A DNA stretch of 39,827 bases, taken from an uncultured Elusimicrobium sp. (lineage in GTDB: Bacteria > Elusimicrobiota > Elusimicrobia > Elusimicrobiales > Elusimicrobiaceae). Numbering within the stretch: position 1 is the stretch's first letter; each line of letters begins with the position of its first letter. Location: assembly GCA_947170005.1 (NCBI GenBank), contig CAMVRX010000004.1, positions 1-39,827 on the forward strand, written 5' to 3'. This document shows, piece after piece, positions 1-10,489 of the stretch. The notes under the pieces were generated by a model. The model saw only the letters and a program-made list of their open reading frames with translations. It made no database searches and was not told the origin of the DNA. Both the position numbers and the translations under genes were made by a program.

Positions 1-3000
1 TTAGTTGCGTGTAGTTTTCATATTCGGCGGCTTGCTGTTCCGTTCCGGCAGGATAGATAATCTCGCCGTCCATGGCGCGTTCTATCATATCGTAGGCCAT
101 TTGATTTAAGCGGTCTTGTTCTTCGTAGGTTTGACCGTAGCTTTCGCTCATATAGCCGTGGTCTTGCAGCCAGCGCGCGGGGTCATCGCCCACACCGCCT
201 TTCTTGTTAAAGATACGGTGGTTCTTAAAACTTTCCGCATCAATGCGCCCGGCTTGTGCATAGTTGGCTCCGTATCTGCGCAGGTCTTTTAATAAGTGTG
301 TTTGCGGTTGTTTCGGTGCGGGGCTTTCTAACACTTGGGCTAGTGATTTGATTTGTTCCAGCGTAAAGCTGCCGTTGGGGCTGCCGTTGCGGATATTGCG
401 CACTTGTTCGCGCAGTTTATCTACTTTTCCCGTAAATAATTTGCTATCCACACGGCGGGCTTCGCGGGTCAAAAGTTTGTCAAAAAACTTTTGCACATCC
501 GGTGCAATGTCCACTCCGGCAATGGCTCCGTAAATTTCGCGCAGCCACTCGGCAAAGCGGTCAAAAAGTTTCTTGTACATCGGGCTGGGGGCTTCGCCTT
601 TCATAAAATACTTTTCGGCTAAAATAGAGAAGTTCTCGCGGAAAGCGCGGCGCACAAAGCGTTCGGTAATATCGCCGCCGTCATCCTGTATTTGCTCGGC
701 AAAAGCAAGTTGCTTAATGTATTCTTTTCCGCCGCGTTCTTCAATACTTTTTAAGATTTGCGCGCGGGAAATATCGTTAAGCAGTTTTGTTTTATTCAAG
801 TATTTAATGACAAAATCATAGCTGCTGGCATGGATGCTGCGCAGGTCTTGCATCATTTGTAAAAACTCGGCTTCGTTGCTGGCTTTTTCGGCGCGGTATA
901 AGTCGTGTTCGTACACATGGAAAAACTCGTGCAAAGCCGTAGATTTGTTGGCCTGTTGTGCGGCGGAAATAATCGCGCGGTTTGTGTCCATTTCAAAGCG
1001 CACTTTGCCCAGGTACACGGGCGGCTCTACGGGTTGGCCTTGTGCTTCGCCGAAATCAAACGAAGTATCTGCGTTTTCTATATCATCGTTATTATCGCCC
1101 ATCAGCTCGGGTTCTTCGTAAAGCGTATAGCCGTGCTCGCTTTCTTGCGTTTTTAAGGTGTTAAAGAAATTATCAAACGCAGCAGCCAGCGCGGGCATTT
1201 CTTTTTCCAGCGGGTAGGGGTACATATTTTTAGGACCCAGCCAGCCGGAAATATCTACAATGTTTGCCAGGTAGTCATTAGAATAGCCCTGTTGTTTGCC
1301 CTTGTAAATAATATACGCTTCGTAAGCACGTGCGGTCATTTCTACGGGCGTGCTCCAATAATCTTTTGTGCGCGTTTTATCCATCTCTGCGCTGCGCTCG
1401 CCGATGGCGGCGCGGGCTTCTTTTACCACCTGTTCATAGGCAGCACGCATTTCCGGGCGTACCGTGTCAAAGCGGCGCGGGTTGTCGGTAATCATAAACA
1501 TACCTCCGCGTGTGCGGCCAAAGTAATTATCCAGGGCGTGCCACCACTCGTGCGCTAAACTGCCTGCGCCGTGTTCTTTGGTTAAGTTTATCACTACTTG
1601 GTCCCGTTCATAGTGGGCAGATGCGCCTTTGTGCCCGCGGGCACCAAACGCAAGCCCCAGCGTTCCATTTAAGGAAATAGCCCGGCCGGGTACTTTGATA
1701 ATATCGGCCATATCCAGCAGCGCATCGTAAGCGTTGTTTAGGTCTGCGGCGCGCCGTCCCTGTTCTACCCAGTTGCCAAATTGTACGCCGCGAAAGCCAA
1801 ATTCCTGCGTAAAGCGTTCGGGCGTTACTACGGTGTTTCCGGGTCTGTATTCTTTGCCAATGCGCGGGTTGTTGGTTTCGCGCCGCGTGGGCGGTATTTT
1901 GCGCTTTTCTTCCAGCAATGCTTCCAGGTGCGGCTGGTTTTGTTCCAAAAATTCTACCGCATCTTTTACGCGCGTAAAGCCGCCTTTAAGGTCAATGTAT
2001 TTCCCGCTGGCAATTTTCTTGCCGATGATAATTTCGCCAGTAGCACGCTTTTGGTAGATGTCCAATTTTGTGGGTGCTTTTCCGGCAATGGCACTTTCGT
2101 TCAAAAGTTCTTGGGCGCGCTTTACGATAGCCCCGGGGTTAATGCTGCTGTACACGGTGCTATTGCCGCGTTTTAATTCATATACCACGGTTGGCTTTTC
2201 AAAGCGTTGCCCGTTGTACATATTCCACTGGCTATACGCCATCCTAAACGATTTTGCTTTTGTAAAGGCGGGGTACCCCAGGGACACATAAAACAGGGCT
2301 CTGTCTGCGGCACTCACACCGCGGCTGTACCGTTCGTTTATGATTTTGCGCGAAATAGCAAGGTACGAAGTAGCCCACTGCGGGTCATTTAAGATACGGT
2401 TTGCACTTTCGCGGGCGGCTTTCAAGCCGGACACCCATTTTTCCACGCCGTAGCGTTGCGGTTTAGCGGGGATGCTGTCGTGTATGGCCTTTACAATAGC
2501 CAGCTGGTTCACATTAACCCCTTTTTCCAGGGCTGCTTCGTAGTTCGGTTCGGGGAAATACTTTGATAAAGTAATTTCGCTGGCATCTGTTGGCAGCTCT
2601 TGGGTCATTGCTTCGGCGTATTTGCCCCATAAATCTTTGCGGGCACCGTGTATCTTCTCGCCGAAGTCCTCTATGCGCTCCGGCTTGGCGGTTGGCTTAA
2701 AAGGCGGCAGTGTTTCTTTCATTTCTTCTTCGCTAAATAAGCCGTCCGCCGCTTCTTTAAGTTCCATATCCGCTTCGCTGGTCCCTTTGTTTTCTTCTAC
2801 GGTGGCTTGGCTGTCAAAAAGCCCTTGCGGTCCGTCAAACAAGCTCTGCTGCATATCAAATAAATTTTCTTGCAGCAGTTCCAGGGTGGCGGTCGGTTTG
2901 GCGTTTTTGTTGTACTTTGAAATTTTCCGCTTGACAAACGCAGTTAAATCTGCTAGCATATCTTTGCCTTGACGATGGCGGGTTATGCCCGAGTTGACCG

Positions 3001-5812
3001 TCAAGGTATTTTTTTGCTCCGCTTGCAAGTCATAAAGTTGTAACCCTGCCAGCTGTCCGCTGCTCTTAACGGTAGCCATCACAAAGTACGGTCTGTTTGC
3101 TACATTAACCGCAGCGGCATACCGCTTAATGTCGCGGTCTATTCCTTTTACATCGCGGTGCTGTAAAATGTAAGTCGCGTTTTCAAAGATAGATACCACA
3201 TTATCCGCAATAGTTAGCGCATCGTTGTAATACTGTTGTACCTGGTCCTGCGGGATGTTGTTTTGTTTTACAAAGCCGCGGGTTTGGCGCAAAGCGGTGT
3301 TATAGATTTTATCTGTAGATGTCTGCCCGATAACGGCTTTATCGCCCGTAATTTTGTTGGTTACGGTAATGCTTTTTTTGTTTCCCATGATGCGTTTGCG
3401 GTATTCTTTCGGGCTGGAAATACGGCTCTGCAAAGGTGTAAATGTCTGCACGGACGGCGTTTGCGCGGCAAGGTTCGGGTTCATTTGCAGAGGGATGGCT
3501 TCGCCTGTTTGCTGGTTATGCACTTCCGTAATTTCTTCCGGGTTCACGCGCGGCGCTTCGTTGCGTTCTTGCATGTAAATGTTTGCATTGGAGCTGTCAA
3601 AAGTTCCGCGGTTGTACACGCTTTTAATCTGCGTAGGTTCAAACGCTACATATACATCATGTATGCCCTCGCCAAAACTGGTATCTACACTCGTGCTGCG
3701 CATAATTATTCCATCGTACCCTTGTTTTTTTAATGCTTCTTTTAGTTCTTGTTCGCTTTGGCGGGTGTCCATTTGTGTAAGGAAAGTAAAAGGGTCCTTT
3801 ATATCTAAATTTTCGCCAAACAGTTGCATAGTGGTGTTTGGCTCAATAATTAAAGGGTTTTGCATACTTAAATATACGGGCATAACTTTTCCGCCATCGG
3901 CGTATTTTTCGCCCATTTCTTCGCTATCGGTAAAGAAAAAACCTAGTCGTGCTCCAATTTGCCTAGAAGTTCCCGTGTCTTTGAAAGTGTTAAAATTGTT
4001 TTCAGTTCCGTGATACACCACTTGCGGTTGTCCCTGCGTATCCACTGCTTTGCTGTCTTTGAAAAACTCCTTAAACGCAGGGCTGTTTGTGTCGGCTTTT
4101 CCAGTGTCATCGTATGCTTCTTGGGCTAGTGTAAAGTCAAAGTCATCGGGCAGTCCGGCTTCTTTGATTAAGCGGTCTGTTTCCGCGTTGGCTTGTGCAT
4201 TTTCGGCGGCTTTACGGGCTTGGTATGCTTCATATTCGCGCTTCCACTGTTCGCGGGCGGCTGCAAGGTCCTGCTGCACTTGCGCATCGGCGGTGGCTTG
4301 CTGCTGCGCGGTTTGCTCCGGCGTGTTAGCAAATTCCACCTGTGTTTCTTCAAATTCGCCTACTTTCAGCCCGGCTTGGTTGTGGATGGTGTTAAAGCGG
4401 GCCTGTTCCAGTGTGCCCATCAGTTCAGCTTCGGGCTCGCTCATCCCGGCCGCGCGGGCATTTTGTTCGGCTTTGTCGGCAGCGTTATACATCGCGCGCA
4501 CGGTTTCGCGGTCCGGGTTGCGCGCAGCATCAATGGCTTGCTTAAATTCTTTGGCTCCGGCTCCCACATCTCCGCGCGGATAGATTAGCGGGCTGGTAGC
4601 ATTGGATAAAATTTGATGCACGGCTTCTTTGTTTTCGTTGGTAGCTACGGCTTTTGCCATGTTCAAAGCCATTTTGTCGGCTTGTTCCTGCGGGATGCCT
4701 TTTTCCTGCAAAGAAGTACTAGCGCGGTTCACAAGCACTGCCACGGGGGCGGCGGTTAAAGAGCCCAGCACAAAAGAATAGCCGATGCCTTTTAAGGTGT
4801 CTTCAAATTCCTGTTGCCGTCCGCCGAAATTCTGCATAATAATTTCTTCTGTGGTTTGTTGCGCGGCTTCTTCGCTTCCCTCGCTCAATGCGGCGGCGGC
4901 TACGCGGCCTAACACGCCCGTCTTGGTTAAACTCTTAAAAAGCATTTCCATGCCTAACAGTTCAATGCCGCCCTCAAACACACCCCCGCCAACGCCAGCC
5001 AAAAGCGCGCGGTCCGGGGAAACACCGTTTTTTAATGCTTCTTCGTAGTCCTGTTGTCCTGCGGTAGTTCCAAAAGCAACGGCGGCAGCTCCCGGGCTGC
5101 CAGTAAGTACGGTTAAGCCCACAGCAAACGCTAAACTTCCGCCCGCATTAAATAAGTCATAAATAAAGCCGTCTTTCTCGTTTTTTTCAATGCCCGCCTG
5201 TTCGCGGAAAGCGCGGTGGTTTTCTTCCATGATTAAAAGCGCGTTTCTTCCGTGTTTGCGGTTGTCTTCATAATCGGTGTAAATTTGGTGTAATTCGGCT
5301 AAATAAGCATCGCTTAACTCTTTTTTGCGGCGGTCCAGGTTTTGTGCGCCCACTACGGTAAGCGCACCCTTTTCCAGTTCGGCCAGGTTTTCGCGGTAGC
5401 GGCGGCTGGCTTCGCGCCCGCGGGCACCAAATTCGTACCAGTCCATAACAGCCCCGATGCTGCCGCCCATAAAGCGTTCGGCGGCTTGCCACATATTCAC
5501 GCCTGCATTTGCCGTGGCGCGAAACGGCGTTTTCCAAATACGGTGTGTGGTGTCCGGGATGCTCTCGTCTAATTCCTGGTAGGCAAAATAACGGTCTTTG
5601 TTTTTGTTGCGCAGCTCGGTATTAACAGCAAAACGCAGGTCTTGCGCCCGGCGCAAAGAAGTATTGACTACCAGGTTTTCATCCGCCAAAAATACACTGC
5701 GGCGTTGCGGCTCCTGTTCTAATGTAGGAGCAGATACGGCGGGTTCGGGCTCCCCGGAAATAAGGGGGGCTTTGGGTTCGGGCATTTGGGTGTTTTGTTG
5801 TTGTTCGTTCAT
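1..5812 (-). CDS. Giant polyvalent/internal-virion-like protein, 3' end off the window (at least 1937 codons); ADP-ribosyltransferase-like region plus two zincin-like HExxH motifs
   Basis: ATG at 5812 (MNEQQQNTQMPEPKAP...) overlaps the upstream stop as ATGA. Hand translation gives an open frame to position 1; it is absent from the ORF track because it has no stop in the window. In the same frame: VVYHGTENNFNTF...GFFFTDSEEMGEKYADGGKVMPVYLSMQNPLII (about 3860-4020), HEWWHALDNYF (HExxH at 1538-1552), HEFFHVYE (917-931). Confidence 0.85.
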   Translation of the reverse strand, partial: MNEQQQNTQMPEPKAPLISGEPEPAVSAPTLEQEPQRRSVFLADENLVVNTSLRRAQDLRFAVNTELRNKNKDRYFAYQELDESIPDTTHRIWKTPFRATANAGVNMWQAAERFMGGSIGAVMDWYEFGARGREASRRYRENLAELEKGALTVVGAQNLDRRKKELSDAYLAELHQIYTDYEDNRKHGRNALLIMEENHRAFREQAGIEKNEKDGFIYDLFNAGGSLAFAVGLTVLTGSPGAAAVAFGTTAGQQDYEEALKNGVSPDRALLAGVGGGVFEGGIELLGMEMLFKSLTKTGVLGRVAAAALSEGSEEAAQQTTEEIIMQNFGGRQQEFEDTLKGIGYSFVLGSLTAAPVAVLVNRASTSLQEKGIPQEQADKMALNMAKAVATNENKEAVHQILSNATSPLIYPRGDVGAGAKEFKQAIDAARNPDRETVRAMYNAADKAEQNARAAGMSEPEAELMGTLEQARFNTIHNQAGLKVGEFEETQVEFANTPEQTAQQQATADAQVQQDLAAAREQWKREYEAYQARKAAENAQANAETDRLIKEAGLPDDFDFTLAQEAYDDTGKADTNSPAFKEFFKDSKAVDTQGQPQVVYHGTENNFNTFKDTGTSRQIGARLGFFFTDSEEMGEKYADGGKVMPVYLSMQNPLIIEPNTTMQLFGENLDIKDPFTFLTQMDTRQSEQELKEALKKQGYDGIIMRSTSVDTSFGEGIHDVYVAFEPTQIKSVYNRGTFDSSNANIYMQERNEAPRVNPEEITEVHNQQTGEAIPLQMNPNLAAQTPSVQTFTPLQSRISSPKEYRKRIMGNKKSITVTNKITGDKAVIGQTSTDKIYNTALRQTRGFVKQNNIPQDQVQQYYNDALTIADNVVSIFENATYILQHRDVKGIDRDIKRYAAAVNVANRPYFVMATVKSSGQLAGLQLYDLQAEQKNTLTVNSGITRHRQGKDMLADLTAFVKRKISKYNKNAKPTATLELLQENLFDMQQSLFDGPQGLFDSQATVEENKGTSEADMELKEAADGLFSEEEMKETLPPFKPTAKPERIEDFGEKIHGARKDLWGKYAEAMTQELPTDASEITLSKYFPEPNYEAALEKGVNVNQLAIVKAIHDSIPAKPQRYGVEKWVSGLKAARESANRILNDPQWATSYLAISRKIINERYSRGVSAADRALFYVSLGYPAFTKAKSFRMAYSQWNMYNGQRFEKPTVVYELKRGNSTVYSSINPGAIVKRAQELLNESAIAGKAPTKLDIYQKRATGEIIIGKKIASGKYIDLKGGFTRVKDAVEFLEQNQPHLEALLEEKRKIPPTRRETNNPRIGKEYRPGNTVVTPERFTQEFGFRGVQFGNWVEQGRRAADLNNAYDALLDMADIIKVPGRAISLNGTLGLAFGARGHKGASAHYERDQVVINLTKEHGAGSLAHEWWHALDNYFGRTRGGMFMITDNPRRFDTVRPEMRAAYEQVVKEARAAIGERSAEMDKTRTKDYWSTPVEMTARAYEAYIIYKGKQQGYSNDYLANIVDISGWLGPKNMYPYPLEKEMPALAAAFDNFFNTLKTQESEHGYTLYEEPELMGDNNDDIENADTSFDFGEAQGQPVEPPVYLGKVRFEMDTNRAIISAAQQANKSTALHEFFHVYEHDLYRAEKASNEAEFLQMMQDLRSIHASSYDFVIKYLNKTKLLNDISRAQILKSIEERGGKEYIKQLAFAEQIQDDGGDITERFVRRAFRENFSILAEKYFMKGEAPSPMYKKLFDRFAEWLREIYGAIAGVDIAPDVQKFFDKLLTREARRVDSKLFTGKVDKLREQVRNIRNGSPNGSFTLEQIKSLAQVLESPAPKQPQTHLLKDLRRYGANYAQAGRIDAESFKNHRIFNKKGGVGDDPARWLQDHGYMSESYGQTYEEQDRLNQMAYDMIERAMDGEIIYPAGTEQQAAEYENYTQL

Positions 5813-7620
5813 AATAATTGCCTGTGTAATTCGTTGCCTCTTTTGTCGCGTTTGACTAAATACGCTACGCCGTTTTGTTCTTCGTAGCGGTAGCCGTCCA
5901 GGTTGCTGGTAATGGATGCGCCCAGGTTCGGGTTGGGCTTAATGCCGTAGGACTTAAAGGTGTTATCCCCTACTTGCACATCCGTTACATCATCGCGCAC
6001 TACGCCAAATTTGCTGCGCACATAATCGCGCGCTACGGTCTGCACGGCAGCGCGGGCTTGCTGGCGTGTTTTGGGGTCTTCTGCCAGCAAATTAACATTG
6101 GCTGCCTGTAAAAACTGCGCGGCCTGCTCTACGATAAGCCCTTTTTCTTCGGCACTTAAAATGCCGCCGACAAAATGGGTTTCGTAGTTTTTTACATCGT
6201 TGGTTAGCGGGGTCATTACGCCGTCTATCATTACGGGTACTTTTGTAACTTCGCCCGTTTCTATGCGCCGTTCGGTCCCGCCGGAAAGGATGTTTGCCTG
6301 GCGGACCACTTCGCCCAGGGCTGTATCATTGGCTTTAATATCCATATCGCCCAGGGCTCCGCGCAAGCGCGCCAGGTCCTTTTGTGCTTGCTTCATATCT
6401 TCTTTGTTGAAGTCGTGGTGGTCTATGTGCCCTTGTAAAGCACCGATAGCAGCCAGCACGGTCTGCGGGGTGCGCATATCTTTGTTGCCGATTTTGTATT
6501 TCTCGCCTTTTTTGTCCCACTTAAACGCATTAAAGCCGTTCTCGTGTTCCTGCCAGTTCTGCGTTTTGATTTGCCCAGCACGGGTGTCATCGCTGTCCAG
6601 TAGGTTGTTTTGGGTCCACTTGGCATATTCTATAAGCTGTTTGGCTTTCATCGGTCCGTATTGCTTGCTGTACTCGGCTTGGGCGCTGGCAGGGTTGCGC
6701 AGCAGTTGTACAATTTCTTCCTGCAAGGTGTCCGGGTCCGCTTCGGCCATTTTAAGCGCGCGCTCGTAAAGCGGAGCCATTATTTCTTCCTGGTTGGCTT
6801 TTTGTAATGTCTTTTCGGCTTTGTCCACATAATGAAGCAGCTTGTTATAATCTTCCGGCAATAAATCGTCTTTGGCTCCTTTTAACACATTACGCGCAGC
6901 GGCAATGTTGTTGTTAAATACAGAGCCCTCTACGGAAGATTTCACGTTGTTTCCGGCAATAGTGTAGCGGTCTGCTTTTAGCATCACATCGTCTTTGCCG
7001 TTGGCGCGCCCCTCTTTATCGCTCATTTGGTACAAGTCATCTAAATGCTCGCGCATTGTTTTGGTGTCGGTAATGGCTCCGGCCATCCCTGCGGCAGTAT
7101 CAAAATACGCTTTGGTGGAAGCGGATGCGGCAGCGCGGGTTTGGGTTAGCTCGTGGTTTATCATGCGGTTGTAGCTGTTTTCGTAGCTGCGGCCCAGTGC
7201 CCGTTCCAAATAATCGCGCTCGGCGCGGGTTTGTGCCATCCCCAGGTATTTATCTATAAGCTCGTTTCCTTTGGTTAAATAGGTTTTGGCGGTGCCTTTG
7301 GCTCCCTCTAACTGGCTGGCAAGCAGCCCGGGCACAACGGTGTTTCCTTTTTCGTCAAGCGTGCCGTTTAGCAAAGCATCGTTATCTTTTTCAAAAGCCA
7401 GCATAATATCTGCCTGGCGTTTGGCACTTTCGCGCTCCGCCTGTCGTGCGGCAATTTGTGCCCATTGCTGGCCCACTTGGCCGATGGCTTTTCCCATGGC
7501 GGCCATGCTTTGCGCTCCGCCGTCAAAGTTGCGTTCCGGCGCAGGGGTCATCCGTCCGTCTGCGGCGCGGATAACTCTTTTTGTGGCGTGGTTTCTGTAT
7601 TCCGGCACTTGTATCGGCAT
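5809..7620 (-). CDS. Internal virion/ejection protein, T7 gp15-like position (603 aa)
   Basis: Long ORF MPIQVPEYRNHATKRV..., Ala/Gln-rich helical, between the gp14-like protein and the giant polyvalent gene. Confidence 0.65.
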   Translation of the reverse strand: MPIQVPEYRNHATKRVIRAADGRMTPAPERNFDGGAQSMAAMGKAIGQVGQQWAQIAARQAERESAKRQADIMLAFEKDNDALLNGTLDEKGNTVVPGLLASQLEGAKGTAKTYLTKGNELIDKYLGMAQTRAERDYLERALGRSYENSYNRMINHELTQTRAAASASTKAYFDTAAGMAGAITDTKTMREHLDDLYQMSDKEGRANGKDDVMLKADRYTIAGNNVKSSVEGSVFNNNIAAARNVLKGAKDDLLPEDYNKLLHYVDKAEKTLQKANQEEIMAPLYERALKMAEADPDTLQEEIVQLLRNPASAQAEYSKQYGPMKAKQLIEYAKWTQNNLLDSDDTRAGQIKTQNWQEHENGFNAFKWDKKGEKYKIGNKDMRTPQTVLAAIGALQGHIDHHDFNKEDMKQAQKDLARLRGALGDMDIKANDTALGEVVRQANILSGGTERRIETGEVTKVPVMIDGVMTPLTNDVKNYETHFVGGILSAEEKGLIVEQAAQFLQAANVNLLAEDPKTRQQARAAVQTVARDYVRSKFGVVRDDVTDVQVGDNTFKSYGIKPNPNLGASITSNLDGYRYEEQNGVAYLVKRDKRGNELHRQLL

Positions 7621-7621
7621 A

Positions 7622-7993
7622 TTACGCCCCCAAAGTTTTCTTGTTTCCGTAGGTAGCGGCGGCGGCTAAAAGGGTATTGGAGCCGTCTTTTTGGCTTTTC
7701 AAGCTGCCCAAATAACCCCGTCTGCGGCGGGTATCTGCATCCACATAACCCAGTTCGCCTGCATTATCTGCGGTGGCAGTAACGCCGCGGGCGCGGGCAA
7801 TGGCTTCTGCTTCTGCATTGGCGCGTTCCTGCTCGCGCAATGCTTCTTTGGCAAGCTCTTTTTGTTCTTGGATGTTGTCGTACATGGTGGTAAAAGGCAC
7901 CGATGCCCCCAGTGTCGCCACTCCTAGAATTTCATTTGTGTGGTTTTTAACCCACTTTGTTGCTTTTTTCCAACTTTTGCTTACCCAGCTCAT
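7622..7993 (-). CDS. Small structural/internal virion-associated protein
   Basis: MSWVSKSWKKATKWVKNHTNEILGVATLGASVPF...; packed between structural genes. Confidence 0.6.
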   Translation of the reverse strand: MSWVSKSWKKATKWVKNHTNEILGVATLGASVPFTTMYDNIQEQKELAKEALREQERANAEAEAIARARGVTATADNAGELGYVDADTRRRRGYLGSLKSQKDGSNTLLAAAATYGNKKTLGA

Positions 7994-8005
7994 AGTGTTT
8001 CCTCC

Positions 8006-8560
8006 TTATTTTTGATTTTGTAGTCCTTGAAAAATCGTACCGCCCGTTTGTGCGGCACCTGTTAAGATGGTACCTAGGATGTTAAACTTTGCCTGTGCTT
8101 TTGCCATCTTGGCACTGATACGCGCTTGGCGTGCCTGGCTGCGCAAATTAGCACTTTCCAGGGCTCCTTGTTTATTGATTTCAAACGCCTGCTGTTCTGC
8201 TTGTGCGCGTAGCAGGGCTTCGTCTTCTCGGTAAGCGCGTTCGGTGCTGGAAAGCACAGCTTGTGCAGAGCCGCTGCCGCTGTCCATCCCTTGTGCGGCC
8301 ATAGCGGCGCGGATGGACCCCTCGGTCTGTTGGCTTTGCTCGCGCAAGTTGTGCACCTGGCTGGCACCTGCTTCGTTCACATACGCGGCTTGGCGCGCGG
8401 TTGCCAGGTCGTTAATATAGGCGTTTGTGTCGTAAGTGCCCGCCAGCCCTTTGTAATAAGAGGACTGTGCTTTGCCCTGTAAGTAGGTGCTGATGCCGCT
8501 AAAAACGGCTTGCGCGGCTTGTTGGGCTGCTTGGATAATTGCTGCTACGGGGGCTGCCAT
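8006..8560 (-). CDS. Internal virion protein, gp14-like
   Basis: MAAPVAAIIQAAQQAAQAVFSGISTYLQGKAQ...; Ala/Gln-rich helical, downstream of the portal. Confidence 0.65.
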   Translation of the reverse strand: MAAPVAAIIQAAQQAAQAVFSGISTYLQGKAQSSYYKGLAGTYDTNAYINDLATARQAAYVNEAGASQVHNLREQSQQTEGSIRAAMAAQGMDSGSGSAQAVLSSTERAYREDEALLRAQAEQQAFEINKQGALESANLRSQARQARISAKMAKAQAKFNILGTILTGAAQTGGTIFQGLQNQK

Positions 8561-8562
8561 AA

Positions 8563-8826
8563 TCAGTTATCCTCCTTTTTCGGTTCGGAAAATTCTTTGT
8601 ATTCTGCGCGCATTTTGGTAAATAAGTTTGGGTCTATTTCCATAATGGCATCGTAGATGAAAAACCCGATGCTGCGCTGCCCTGCGTGAAAGGCGGTTGC
8701 TTGTGCATCGCCCGGCACAAAACCGTGTTCAAACAAGCGGCTTGCATGCAGCACATGGTACAAGAAGATACGCGCTTCGCGTGTTTGTAATGCCTGCTTT
8801 AAGAGCCATTTATATTTCTTATTCAT
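8563..8826 (-). CDS. Bbp19-like small phage protein
   Basis: 87 aa MNKKYKWLLKQALQTREARIFLYHVLHASRLFEHGFVPGDAQATAFHAGQRSIGFFIYDAI, resembles the small Bbp19-like proteins of BPP-1-type podoviruses; next to portal. Confidence 0.55.
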   Translation of the reverse strand: MNKKYKWLLKQALQTREARIFLYHVLHASRLFEHGFVPGDAQATAFHAGQRSIGFFIYDAIMEIDPNLFTKMRAEYKEFSEPKKEDN

Positions 8827-8834
8827 AATTCCTC

Positions 8835-10481
8835 CTAAAAGCCATATCCGCCGCGCATATCCATCGCGGAAGATTTAGCCCCTGCTTCTGCCATGGTCTT
8901 GGCAAGTTCGGCGCTTTGTGCCGCTTCTTGCACTTGCTGCGCTTGCTCTTGGGCTTGGGCGCGTTGTTCGCGGACGGAAGCGATTTTTTCGTCATCTTCC
9001 AACACTTCGGTTACACTCAATTTCTCTGCCATCAAGCGGCCTATTTTATCCGCATTTAACAAGTCCAAAATTTCCGGCTTTAATTGGGCAAAGTTGCCAA
9101 ACGCACCCATCAAAAGTTCAATAGAGCGCGTGCCGCTGGCTTTTTGGGCTTCGTGGAAAATGCTGTTAAAAGTAATTTTGATTTCTTTGCCCTGTAAGGT
9201 TCCGGGTATTTCCAGGTCATCGTAAAAGCCCTGTTCTTCGTTGTAGGCATCCACCAGCTCTATAAGTGGCTTGTGGTTTTCATTTACCAGCCGTTCCATC
9301 ACGGGCCCCATGATGCTTAAACGCTCGGTGGAAATTTCCGCCACTTCGGTAGCGGTGCGGTCGCTCTTGGGGTTGGCAAGCAGAGCCAGCACCACATCGG
9401 TAAAGAATTGTCGGCTTAAAATATCTTTTTGCTCGGCAATAAGCTGGTCTATGGAAGCAATGTTTATCGGCTGCGTAAATACGGGTTCCAGTTTAGAGCT
9501 GTTCAAGCTGGGTCGGTAAGAAATACCGCCTGGTTTCAAATTGATGTCGCGGCTTAACATAGCGGCATCCCCTTGTACGGGCGGCTTTACAGAAAGTTCG
9601 GCGGCCAGGAATTTATCGGCGGCGGCTTTTTGCAACGCTTTGACGGTACCCAGGGCCACAAAGCCGGGTCCTGTTCCCCAAATAGAATTAAAGTGTTTGA
9701 TGTCCCAGCGCGGTGCAATGACGGGGAAATGGTCGTAACCGCTAACGCGCAAGTATTGGTCGTGGTTGCTCATCCAGTACACGCTTCTAAACGCTTTGCC
9801 CTGTGCATCCAATTTGCCGTACACTTGGGTGTTATTAGGTTCTATGAGTTGGTACACGGCCAGGCGTTCGCTGTCGCCTTTGCCGTTTAGTGCGCGTTCT
9901 TTGACGATGTCCGGCACAGTGTCGCCAAATTCGGCTACGATTTCGCGCGGGGTCATGTAGAAAGTACGCCCGAAAGTATCAATTTTCCCTTTGGGGCCTA
10001 CACCCAGGTAACTTTCGCCGATGGTAAGCGGGATGGTGCGCAGTCCGTTTTCGGCATCCTTTTCCACCAAATACACATAAGTGCCCACGGCGGGAAGTTC
10101 CGTGTACATTTTTAACAGGGTTAAATATACGCCGCCTTTGTGCAAGCGGGTTTCTATGCGCTCTTTGCGCTTTTTAAGGTAGGCGGCTTCTTCGGGTGTT
10201 TCGCCCCATACCCCTTTGTCGGTACCCAGCGCGAACCACTCGCGCGAAGAATTTGTCATGCCACTCATTAAAGCGGCGGCCAGGCGCACTAAATAGGCGT
10301 TGGGGTCGCAGTCAATGAGTTTCAAGTATTCAATTTCGGGCACTTTATTCGGTTTTTCATCGTTAAAGCTGCCGGAAGTTGGGATGAAGTAATAGCAAAT
10401 TTCTTTCCACTTGGGGTGGAGTTTTGTTGCTTCTTCTTTGATTTCCTTAAACCTGTTTTTTGTGGCTTCGCTAATGTTCAT
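8835..10481 (-). CDS. Portal / head-tail connector protein (podovirus type)
   Basis: 548 aa MNISEATKNRFKEIKEEATKLHPKWKEICYYFIPTSG...LAAALMSGMTNSSREWFAL, typical T7-like connector N-terminus. Confidence 0.85.
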   Translation of the reverse strand: MNISEATKNRFKEIKEEATKLHPKWKEICYYFIPTSGSFNDEKPNKVPEIEYLKLIDCDPNAYLVRLAAALMSGMTNSSREWFALGTDKGVWGETPEEAAYLKKRKERIETRLHKGGVYLTLLKMYTELPAVGTYVYLVEKDAENGLRTIPLTIGESYLGVGPKGKIDTFGRTFYMTPREIVAEFGDTVPDIVKERALNGKGDSERLAVYQLIEPNNTQVYGKLDAQGKAFRSVYWMSNHDQYLRVSGYDHFPVIAPRWDIKHFNSIWGTGPGFVALGTVKALQKAAADKFLAAELSVKPPVQGDAAMLSRDINLKPGGISYRPSLNSSKLEPVFTQPINIASIDQLIAEQKDILSRQFFTDVVLALLANPKSDRTATEVAEISTERLSIMGPVMERLVNENHKPLIELVDAYNEEQGFYDDLEIPGTLQGKEIKITFNSIFHEAQKASGTRSIELLMGAFGNFAQLKPEILDLLNADKIGRLMAEKLSVTEVLEDDEKIASVREQRAQAQEQAQQVQEAAQSAELAKTMAEAGAKSSAMDMRGGYGF

Positions 10482-10489
10482 ATTTCCCT

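Noticed and set aside
264-5855. Many plus-strand ORFs in the ORF track across 264-5855 (and similar antisense ORFs elsewhere)
   Set aside because: They are shadows of long minus-strand coding frames; no ribosome sites or recognisable domains, and the opposite frame is continuous with clear motifs.
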